Source: an uncultured Bacteroidota bacterium | GTDB lineage: Bacteria; Bacteroidota; Bacteroidia; 2-12-FULL-35-15 | DNA: 5,492 nt | Reading direction: 5' to 3' | Assembly (NCBI GenBank): GCA_903881065.1 | Contig: CAIRRW010000055.1 | Span: 1-5,492 of the forward strand | Shown here: piece after piece, positions 1 through 5,276 of the stretch | Numbering within the stretch: the stretch's first letter is position 1 | How the letters are laid out: each line of letters starts with the position of its first letter | Made by a program: the position numbers and the translations under genes | The notes under the pieces: generated by a model | The model's input: only the letters and a program-made list of their open reading frames with translations | Database searches by the model: none | Told to the model about the DNA's origin: nothing

Positions 1-1599
1 ATCGCCTGGATAATAGGCTGGGCTTTGATTATGGAGTATGCTATAGGCAATATTACAGTAGCAATTTCATGGAGTGATTATTTTACAGGATTGTTAGACA
101 GCCAGGGAATCCACTTACCGCAATGGATTCAGATGGATTACTTAACAGCTTCCAATGGTTTTCATCAGGCAACAGCATTAATAAAAAGCGGTAAAACATT
201 TGAGAATCTCGATGCTGGTTTGCAGGCTGCCTACACCGCCTGGACTACTTCTCCAACTCTCGGCTCACTTCATTTCATCGCTGATTTACCTGCGTTATTT
301 ATTATAATAGTAATTACAGCATTGGTTTATCGCGGGATGAAAGAATCAAAAAACGCTTCCAACTTAATGGTTGTAATCAAACTTTGTATCATTCTTTTAG
401 TAATTGCAGTAGGTGTTTTCTATGTTGACACAAAGAACTGGCATCCTTTTGCGCCAAATGGCGTGGCAGGAATATTAAAAGGAGTTTCAGCTGTTTTCTT
501 TGCTTACATTGGCTTTGATGCTATTTCAACTACTGCTGAAGAATGTAAAAACCCTCAACGCGATTTGCCAAGAGGAATGATGTGGGCAATCATTATCTGT
601 ACTATTTTATATATTATCATTGCGTTAATCCTTACCGGGATGGTTAAGTACGACCAGTTAAGCGTTGGCGATCCGCTTTCGTTTGTATTTCAAAAACTGG
701 ATTTAAAATGGATGTCAGGAATAATTGCGGTGAGTGCAGTAATAGCAATGGCAAGTGTTCTGCTGGTTTTTCAAATGGGTCAACCGCGTATTTGGATGAG
801 TATGAGTAGAGATGGTTTGTTACCAAAGGCCTTTTCAAGAATACATCCTAAATTCAAAACGCCTTCCTTTGCAACCATTGTAACGGGCTTTGTTGTTGCT
901 GTTCCTGCTCTGTTTCTAAATCTTACTATGGTTACAGACCTTTGCAGTATCGGAACTTTATTCGCCTTTGTTTTAGTTTGTGCAGGCGTATTAGTCTTGC
1001 AGAATAAGCCAGGCATTCCTCGTGGGAAATTCAAAACTCCTTACATCAATTCAAAATATATTACCTCTGCATTAATTGTGATCGCTATTGTCCTTTCCTT
1101 CGTTTATAATAAACAGGACACTATTAAGTTTCTTACCAATGAGAAAAAAATAAATGATGCAACTACCATCGTAACTTCATTAAAAGAGAATCAGATAAAC
1201 GATATAAGGAAGATGATAATTACCAATGACAGCATAACTTTTGCTGCAAATAAAAATGATTTGGAAACATATCTCAGCAGCTTGGAAGAAACAAAATATG
1301 TTACAACTATTCAGTCATTTCCAATATCTGAAAACTTAAAATTTGATTCCGGATTTAGTTTATTCAAACATAAAATACCGATGTGGATATTTATTATTAT
1401 TTCCTTCGGGTTAGCAGTTTGGTCTTATCGTGAAAACCTTTCATTAATTCCCTTGTTAGGATTAATCAGTTGTTTATACATGATGGCTGAATTAGGTCTT
1501 TCCAACTGGATTGGATTTGGAATCTGGCTTATTACAGGATTGATAATATATTTTGGATATAGCAGAAAGAACAGTAAACTCAATACAATAAATAAATAA
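1..1599 (+). CDS. Amino acid permease, APC superfamily (CAT/YfnA-like), 5'-truncated by window edge
   Basis: Inner-membrane secondary transporter, probably importing cationic or neutral amino acids; the exact substrate is not readable. The frame is open at base 1, so the true start and the first transmembrane helices lie upstream; the TTG at 25 is an internal leucine inside helix 3, not a start. 532 residues are visible. Family marks, numbered from the first visible codon: the helix-3 stretch with GW and EYAIGN (residues 6-17), the conserved FFAYIGFDA block (166-174) followed by KNPQRDLP (183-190), the RDGLLP loop near 270-275, and C-terminal helices at about 481-498 and 503-520. Two parts are longer than in typical 460-residue relatives: the loop after helix 3 (about 32-92), and an extra helix pair enclosing about 87 hydrophilic residues (371-457). 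The stop is three bases before the next gene, which suggests one transcript. Family assignment is firm; substrate is not. Confidence 0.93.
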   Translation: MAWIIGWALIMEYAIGNITVAISWSDYFTGLLDSQGIHLPQWIQMDYLTASNGFHQATALIKSGKTFENLDAGLQAAYTAWTTSPTLGSLHFIADLPALFIIIVITALVYRGMKESKNASNLMVVIKLCIILLVIAVGVFYVDTKNWHPFAPNGVAGILKGVSAVFFAYIGFDAISTTAEECKNPQRDLPRGMMWAIIICTILYIIIALILTGMVKYDQLSVGDPLSFVFQKLDLKWMSGIIAVSAVIAMASVLLVFQMGQPRIWMSMSRDGLLPKAFSRIHPKFKTPSFATIVTGFVVAVPALFLNLTMVTDLCSIGTLFAFVLVCAGVLVLQNKPGIPRGKFKTPYINSKYITSALIVIAIVLSFVYNKQDTIKFLTNEKKINDATTIVTSLKENQINDIRKMIITNDSITFAANKNDLETYLSSLEETKYVTTIQSFPISENLKFDSGFSLFKHKIPMWIFIIISFGLAVWSYRENLSLIPLLGLISCLYMMAELGLSNWIGFGIWLITGLIIYFGYSRKNSKLNTINK

Positions 1600-1602
1600 A
1601 AT

Positions 1603-2358
1603 ATGATAGCATTTATCACAGGCGCAACAGCAGGAATAGGAAAAGCAACAGCAGAAATATTTGCAAAAAACGGTTACAATATTATTATCACTGGCAGGAG
1701 AAAAGAAAGACTGGATGAATTTTCTTCCCATTTGAAATCAACTTATAAAGTAGATGTCCTTACTTTAAACTTTGATGTGAGGAAATTAAAAGAGGTAGAA
1801 ACAGCAGTAAATTCAATACCTGCAGAATGGAAGAATATAGATGTACTGGTAAATAATGCCGGACTTGCTGTAGGATTAAGTACAATTCAAGAAGGAGATA
1901 TTGATGATTGGGAACGAATGATTGACACCAACATAAAAGGTTTATTGTATGTTACTCGCACCATTGCACCATTAATGATTGTGAACAATTCGGGGCATAT
2001 TATTAATATAGGCTCTATTGCTGGTAAGGAAGTTTATGCAAACGGCAATGTTTATTGTGCCACCAAACATGCTGTGGATGCGTTAAGCAAAAGTATGCGT
2101 ATTGATATGCTTCCTCATAACATTAAGGTAACTGCAATAAATCCGGGCATGGTTGAAACAGAATTTTCCATTGTACGTTTTAAAGGAGATGAAGACAGAG
2201 CCAAGAAACCTTACCTTGGAATTGAGCCGTTGAAAGCCGAAGATATTGCTGAAACAATTTACTGGTGCGCTTCCCGACCTGCTCATGTAAATATTAATGA
2301 TATTATTATTACGCCGACTGTTCAGGCTAACGCTACTACAACTTTTAGGAAATCGTAA
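1603..2358 (+). CDS. Short-chain dehydrogenase/reductase, YdfG-like (3-hydroxy acid / serine dehydrogenase type)
   Basis: Cytosolic NAD(P)-dependent oxidoreductase of the classical SDR family, 251 residues, full length. Visible in order: Rossmann glycine motif TGATAGIG (6-13), GRR at 31-33 just after the second strand (basic residues that usually mean NADP preference), D58, NNAG (84-87), N110, catalytic S138 in GSIAG, Y151 and K155 in YCATK, and PG (181-182). The C-terminal half (YANGNVYCATKHAVDALSKS, later RFKGD and PYLGIEPL) strongly resembles E. coli YdfG, which oxidises L-allo-threonine, serine and related 3-hydroxy acids and reduces malonic semialdehyde. That activity is inferred from resemblance. 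The ATG follows the permease stop by three bases and has no Shine-Dalgarno; upstream is only A/T-rich sequence, as is common in Bacteroidota. A permease plus a hydroxy-amino-acid dehydrogenase would make sense as an uptake and catabolism pair. All catalytic residues are present. Confidence 0.94.
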   Translation: MIAFITGATAGIGKATAEIFAKNGYNIIITGRRKERLDEFSSHLKSTYKVDVLTLNFDVRKLKEVETAVNSIPAEWKNIDVLVNNAGLAVGLSTIQEGDIDDWERMIDTNIKGLLYVTRTIAPLMIVNNSGHIINIGSIAGKEVYANGNVYCATKHAVDALSKSMRIDMLPHNIKVTAINPGMVETEFSIVRFKGDEDRAKKPYLGIEPLKAEDIAETIYWCASRPAHVNINDIIITPTVQANATTTFRKS

Positions 2359-2368
2359 ATAGTTTTAC

Positions 2369-2454
2369 CACTAAGTCACTTAGAACACGGAGAAATGAAA
2401 CAGTATAAAAAATATATTTTCTTCTTAAAACTTTTTGTTCTTAGTGTCTTAGTG
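2369..2454. repeat. Imperfect inverted repeat of CACTAAG heptads straddling the amidohydrolase start
   Basis: Left arm 2369-2387 reads cactaagtcacttagaaca. Right arm 2436-2454 is its reverse complement at 17 of 19 positions; the two mismatches are T-T oppositions (2376/2447 and 2381/2442). The 48-nt loop holds a GGAG (2389-2392) and the ATG at 2395. CACTAAG-like heptads resemble dispersed repeats that I know from Bacteroidota intergenic regions. Here the right arm lies inside the coding region and encodes residues 14-20 of the signal peptide (FVLSVLV). In mRNA the two arms could form a long stem with the start codon in its loop. Whether this affects expression is unknown. Confidence 0.75.
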
Positions 2455-4077
2455 ATGAATGTTATTTCCTCCTGTTCGCACAAACAACAGGTAGATTTAA
2501 TTGTACATAACGCTGTAATTTATACTGTTGATTCTTCATTCTCCAAAGCTGAAAGTTTTGCAATACGTAATGGGAAGTTTGTTGCTGTTGGAAGCAATAG
2601 TGATATACTAAGTAATTTTACAGCTAAAGAAATAATTGATGTACAAGGTAAAACTATTTACCCCGGCTTCATTGATTCTCACTGTCATTTTTATGGTTAT
2701 GGAAAGGGTTTGCAGGAAGTAAATCTTACAGGAACAAAATCGTTTGATGAAGTAATTACTCGTGTTGTTGACTATTCAAAAACAAATAAATCGGAATGGA
2801 TTATTGGAAGAGGTTGGGATCAAAATGACTGGGAGAATAAAGAATTTCCTAATAAGAAAAAACTGGATAGTTTATTTCCTCACACTCCGGTTTTTCTTCA
2901 ACGCATTGACGGACATGCAGCATTAGCGAACAATGAAGCAATAAGCAGATGTCATTTTGAAATAAAAAATAAAGTTGAAGGTGGTATTATTGAAATGATA
3001 AATAATCAACTCACAGGTATTTTTATTGACAATGCAGTTGACCTTCTTAAAAAAGAAATTCCTACTTCTAATAAGGAAGAAATAAAGTCATCACTACTTG
3101 CGGCACAAACAAACTGTTTTGCTGTAGGGCTTACTACTGTTGATGATGCAGGCTTGGATAAAAATATAATAGATGAGATAGATGGGTTGCAAAAATCAAA
3201 CGAATTGAAAATGAGGATATATGCAATGCTTTCGGACACGAAGGAAAATCTGGATTATTATTTACAACATGGCACTTATAAAACGGATCGTTTAAATGTT
3301 CGGTCGTTTAAGTTTTATGCTGATGGAGCTTTAGGTTCAAGAGGTGCATGTTTATTGAAACCTTATAAAGACAAGCCTGAACAGCAAGGTTTCTTATTAA
3401 GTTCTCCTGAATATTTTAAGGAGAATGCAAAGAAGGTTTTTGAAAAAGGTTTTCAAATGAATACGCATTGCATTGGTGATTCGGCGGTGAGATTAATTTG
3501 TACTATTTATTCAAACACATTGATATCAAACAGTACAGCGAGTCCCGCACCGTTATCTTATAGATGGAGAATCGAGCATTCTCAAGTTGTTAATCCAAAT
3601 GATATAAAATACTATTCAGGAATAATTCCTTCGGTGCAGCCTACACACGCTACTTCCGACATGTATTGGGCAAAAGACCGAATTGGTGATGAGCGAATAA
3701 TGTGCGCTTATGCATATAACGATTTATTAAAAACTACAGGAATGATTGCACTTGGCACCGACTTTCCGGTGGAAGATATTAATCCGTTTTATACTTTTTA
3801 TGCAGCAGTTGCACGTAAGGATTTAAAAGGGTTTCCGAAGGAAGGGTTTCAAATGGAGAATGCTTTATCAAGAGAAAACACGTTGAAAGGAATGACAATA
3901 TGGGGTGCTTACGCCAATTTTGAAGAGAAGGAAAAAGGAAGTATTGAACGGGAAAAGTTTGCTGATTTTATAATTCTTGATACCGATATTATGAAATGTG
4001 AAATTGATAAAGTGCCTGCAACAAAGGTAATGAGTACGTATGTGAATGGGGAAAATGTTTATTCGCTGAAGAAATAA
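2395..4077 (+). CDS. YtcJ-type metal-dependent amidohydrolase, predicted lipoprotein
   Basis: 560 residues, full length, of the amidohydrolase superfamily (Amidohydro_3 / YtcJ-AepA group), which hydrolyse C-N bonds of amides and cyclic amides with a metal in a TIM barrel; the true substrate cannot be read. The N-terminus has lysines, a hydrophobic core (about 8-22) and a lipobox-like ISSC with Cys27, so the enzyme is probably exported and lipid-anchored; many relatives are cytosolic. Metal-site candidates: HxH (H96, H98) in PGFIDSHCH, K306 in SFKFYADGA as possible bridging lysine, H358 in NTHCIGD, H395 in RIEHSQ and D456 in LGTDFPVE. A beta-sandwich follows the barrel (to about 557, ADFIILD at 523-529). 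Start: the first ATG gives a complete signal peptide, whereas the later ATG at 2455 would remove the charged region and most of the hydrophobic core. A GGAG lies only two bases before the ATG, closer than ideal. The 36-nt gap after the dehydrogenase gene is mostly repeat, so the gene may share the upstream transcript. Confidence 0.92.
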   Translation: MKQYKKYIFFLKLFVLSVLVMNVISSCSHKQQVDLIVHNAVIYTVDSSFSKAESFAIRNGKFVAVGSNSDILSNFTAKEIIDVQGKTIYPGFIDSHCHFYGYGKGLQEVNLTGTKSFDEVITRVVDYSKTNKSEWIIGRGWDQNDWENKEFPNKKKLDSLFPHTPVFLQRIDGHAALANNEAISRCHFEIKNKVEGGIIEMINNQLTGIFIDNAVDLLKKEIPTSNKEEIKSSLLAAQTNCFAVGLTTVDDAGLDKNIIDEIDGLQKSNELKMRIYAMLSDTKENLDYYLQHGTYKTDRLNVRSFKFYADGALGSRGACLLKPYKDKPEQQGFLLSSPEYFKENAKKVFEKGFQMNTHCIGDSAVRLICTIYSNTLISNSTASPAPLSYRWRIEHSQVVNPNDIKYYSGIIPSVQPTHATSDMYWAKDRIGDERIMCAYAYNDLLKTTGMIALGTDFPVEDINPFYTFYAAVARKDLKGFPKEGFQMENALSRENTLKGMTIWGAYANFEEKEKGSIEREKFADFIILDTDIMKCEIDKVPATKVMSTYVNGENVYSLKK

Positions 4078-4187
4078 ATTAGTGGGTTGAAAGTTAAGCG
4101 CAAAGTTTAAAGATTTAAGGACTTGACATACAGAAAAATTTACACCTTTACACACCGAAAATTGAAGACATAATAAATGAAACTTTT
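4078..4187. other. Intergenic spacer between amidohydrolase gene and the mobile unit
   Basis: 110 bases with no reading frame worth calling. I see no clear terminator for the upstream genes. A TTGACA at 4123-4128 lacks a convincing partner at normal spacing, and no Bacteroidota-type TAnnTTTG box is visible. The stretch holds a small direct repeat, tttacacc followed by tttacacacc (about 4139-4156), of no evident role. Confidence 0.4.
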
Positions 4188-4255
4188 TCCCCGTAGGGGA
4201 CTTATAGTAATAGAAAAATTAACTGAACATAATTTAAGCTCCACAGGAGCGACAT
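4188..4255 (+). repeat. Left arm of the tnpA unit: outer and inner palindromes with A-rich box
   Basis: Parts in order: outer palindrome TCCCC-GTA-GGGGA (4188-4200, perfect 5-bp stem); 10-nt spacer counted from the end of its CCGTAGG core (4191-4197); box taatagaaaaattaa (4208-4222); inner palindrome GCTCC-ACA-GGAGC (4238-4250). The stretch 4236-4255 matches the reverse complement of 4721-4740 at 17 of 20 positions. The inner palindrome ends eight bases before the transposase start. Confidence 0.8.
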
Positions 4256-4258
4256 AAA
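4238..4258 (+). promoter_or_regulatory. Ribosome binding site of tnpA locked in a hairpin arm
   Basis: The only Shine-Dalgarno-like sequence before the TTG start is AGGAG at 4245-4249, nine bases upstream. GGAG of it is the 3' arm of the palindrome GCTCC-ACA-GGAGC, so folding of the mRNA would hide it. Hiding of the ribosome site by a 5' stem-loop is known for Salmonella IS200 tnpA; applying that here is inference. The stem is short (5 bp), so the effect may be modest. Confidence 0.5.
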
Positions 4259-4720
4259 TTGGCAAATACATTTTCACAACTTTACGTACACGCTGTATTT
4301 GCTGTTAAAGGCAGGGAAAATAGAATTAATACCAAATTCAAAGACGAACTTTATAAATACATTTGCGGCATAGTAAATCACAATCATCAAAAGGTATATG
4401 CTATTAACGGAATGCCCGACCACATACATATTTTGATAAGCATGAAACCCAATTGTATGCTTTCAGATTTGATGAGAGATATTAAAGCAGGTTCATCAAA
4501 ATGGATTAACGAGAAAAAATATATTATGGGTAAATTTCAGTGGCAAGAAGGGTTTGGTGCATTTTCAGTTTCACAGTCGCAGGTAGATAAAGTAATCGCT
4601 TATATAGATAATCAGGAAAAGCATCATCAGAAATTATCTTTTAAAGATGAATATAAAGGATTATTACAATCGTATAAAATAGAATTTGACGAGAAATATG
4701 TTTTTGATTACGATGAGTAA
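4259..4720 (+). CDS. tnpA: IS200-type HUH/Y1 transposase (TnpA, REP-associated-like)
   Basis: 153 residues, the usual length for IS200-type TnpA, with no frameshift or internal stop. This single-domain enzyme cuts and rejoins single-stranded DNA at hairpin-marked ends through a 5'-phosphotyrosine link. Visible parts: start of the fold in QLYVHAVFAVKGR (7-19), the HUH metal motif H55-I56-H57 within NGMPDHIHIL, SDLMRDIKAGSSKWI (69-83), FQWQEGFGAFS (93-103), and the catalytic helix VIAYIDNQEKHH with Tyr115 and Gln119 (YxxxQ). Start: TTG at 4259 gives the MANT N-terminus usual for this subgroup; no in-frame ATG occurs before residue 52, and an in-frame stop lies at 4235-4237, so no earlier ATG is possible. 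It is tightly enclosed by palindromes, eight bases before the start and five after the stop. The enzyme looks active. RAYT and IS200 members share these motifs, so the subfamily is uncertain. Confidence 0.94.
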   Translation: MANTFSQLYVHAVFAVKGRENRINTKFKDELYKYICGIVNHNHQKVYAINGMPDHIHILISMKPNCMLSDLMRDIKAGSSKWINEKKYIMGKFQWQEGFGAFSVSQSQVDKVIAYIDNQEKHHQKLSFKDEYKGLLQSYKIEFDEKYVFDYDE

Positions 4721-4788
4721 ATATCGCTCCTACGGAGCTTTTAAAAGAGTTTTAATTTTTTCTATTAAGATTTAACTCCTACGGAGTT
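4721..4788 (-). repeat. Right arm of the tnpA unit: inverted copy of the left arm
   Basis: Parts from the gene outward: inner palindrome GCTCC-TAC-GGAGC (4726-4738), box ttaattttttctatta (4752-4767, reverse complement of the left box with one extra A), a 10-nt spacer, and outer palindrome AACTCC-TAC-GGAGTT (4774-4788, 6-bp stem). Read on the minus strand both palindromes have a CCGTAGG core, like the left outer one on the plus strand. The arm has the same length as the left arm (68 nt). Confidence 0.8.
4726..4742 (+). terminator. Possible weak intrinsic terminator after tnpA
   Basis: The inner right palindrome (5-bp GC-rich stem, 3-nt loop) is followed directly by TTTT (4739-4742). The outer right palindrome is likewise followed by TTTGTTTT-like sequence from 4787. 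Both stems are short for a good terminator. Their likely main role is as transposase recognition sites, so termination would be a side effect. Confidence 0.3.
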
Positions 4789-4811
4789 TGTTTTCAGTGT
4801 TATTTGTTTAG

Positions 4812-4883
4812 AACGTTTGCAGGTGAAAAAAACACCTGCAAAGGCAGCGTTTCTGATAACTTGTATGGAACACCTACAAGGGC
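4812..4883. repeat. Two related stem-loops in tandem
   Basis: First stem-loop: TTTGCAGGTG (4816-4825) pairs perfectly over 10 bp with CACCTGCAAA (4833-4842) around a loop of seven A. Second: CTTGTA-T-GG (4860-4868) pairs with CCTACAAG (4873-4880) over 8 bp with one bulged T. The right halves are near-copies: aacacctgcaaaggc (4831-4845) and aacacctacaagggc (4869-4883), 13 of 15 identical. Neither is followed by a T-run in either direction, so they are poor intrinsic terminators. They lie between the convergent tnpA and the minus-strand ORF. Confidence 0.6.
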
Positions 4884-4955
4884 TAAAAGTTAGCGATTAA
4901 TCTCCCAATACTTATTGAATAAATGCTTTGTTATGCGTTAATGCTTTTTCTGCAT

Positions 4956-5213
4956 TTAGTTCTTTAAGCATATAAATTGATGTTCTGTTGGAGTTGCATT
5001 AATTTCAAATGGCTGGTTTAACATGAAAAAGCCACGTCCTAATTTCGCATTAACATTTATGCTAATGTTTACAAGGTCGCTTTCATTAAGAAATGGTATG
5101 ATTAATCCGCATCCTTCTTCCTCTTTGTTGCAAATAAAATATTTGCAATTTTGGTTTACGTTTATAAAATCCACTATGCGATTGATTTTATTTTCTGTTA
5201 CAGGGTTCAACAT
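4956..5213 (-). CDS. Small protein of unknown function (85 residues)
   Basis: I do not recognise this protein. It has 85 residues, no signal peptide or membrane segment, four cysteines (C23, C28, C35, C82) with C23-x4-C28-x6-C35 in the first half, an amphipathic N-terminal stretch (about 3-20) and a strand-like, hydrophobic-alternating second half. The spacing of the first three cysteines might suit a metal site, but no family is implied. Support for it being real: a full ATG-to-stop frame on the same strand as the partial frame upstream, with a 63-nt gap, and balanced composition. Against: it is short, and no ribosome site precedes the ATG (only A/T-rich sequence, normal for this phylum). 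A 71-codon plus-strand frame overlaps it, but that one reads as low-complexity and is not supported by context. Confidence 0.55.
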   Translation of the reverse strand: MLNPVTENKINRIVDFINVNQNCKYFICNKEEEGCGLIIPFLNESDLVNISINVNAKLGRGFFMLNQPFEINATPTEHQFICLKN

Positions 5214-5225
5214 ATTTAGTTATTC

Positions 5226-5272
5226 TAATTGGTTATAAATAATATAAGCATTTATTCTGATATATCCAATTA
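5226..5272. repeat. AT-rich inverted repeat between the two minus-strand frames
   Basis: taattggttata (5226-5237) and tatatccaatta (5261-5272) are reverse complements at 11 of 12 positions, with 23 bases between. It lies just upstream of the 85-residue ORF on its strand and just after the stop of the preceding frame, so it could be an operator, a promoter-region palindrome or an mRNA stem. With such high A/T content chance is a real alternative. Confidence 0.35.
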
Positions 5273-5276
5273 ATTA

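Larger units (their letters stand above)
4188..4788 (+). mobile_element. IS200-like / REP-associated single-gene element bounded by mirror-image hairpin arms
   Basis: 601-base unit made of one intact HUH transposase gene between two 68-nt arms in inverted orientation. I take the outer palindromes as limits; the true cleavage sites are not visible because this family makes no target duplications. Classical IS200/IS605 elements have subterminal hairpins but no terminal inverted repeats, so the mirror layout is closer to REP-associated transposase (RAYT) loci, where palindromes flank the gene in both orientations. No tnpB or other passenger is present. It sits between the plus-strand permease/dehydrogenase/amidohydrolase group and the minus-strand unknown genes and interrupts none of them. 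The element call is strong; the choice between a mobile IS and a domesticated RAYT is open. Confidence 0.75.

Noticed and set aside
25..27. TTG as start codon of the permease
   Set aside because: The frame is open to base 1 and the upstream codons encode the start of a conserved helix (IAWIIGWAL), so the gene begins outside the window.
4123..4128. TTGACA as a -35 promoter box for the transposase
   Set aside because: No suitable -10 at normal spacing, and Bacteroidota primary promoters use a different consensus.
3868..4155. Minus-strand 95-residue frame over the end of the amidohydrolase gene, and similar minus-strand frames inside the permease and dehydrogenase genes
   Set aside because: They lie antisense to clearly conserved coding sequence and show no recognisable protein features.
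4188..4788. CRISPR-like repeat array formed by the repeated palindromes
   Set aside because: The units are very short, in inverted orientation, with a gene between them and no regular spacers.
4853..4895. Integron attC-like site: gataac ... gttagcg around the second stem-loop
   Set aside because: The ends share only TAAC/GTTA; neither fits RYYYAAC or GTTRRRY over seven bases, there is no integrase, and the two side-by-side hairpins do not match attC architecture.
4721..4955. Accessory tnpB or guide-RNA (omega RNA-like) region downstream of tnpA
   Set aside because: No tnpB frame exists on either strand here, and the unit ends in palindromes within 68 bases of the tnpA stop.
5023..5238. Plus-strand 71-residue frame antisense to the small minus-strand ORF
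   Set aside because: It overlaps a better-supported opposite frame almost completely, and its composition looks like an antisense reading.
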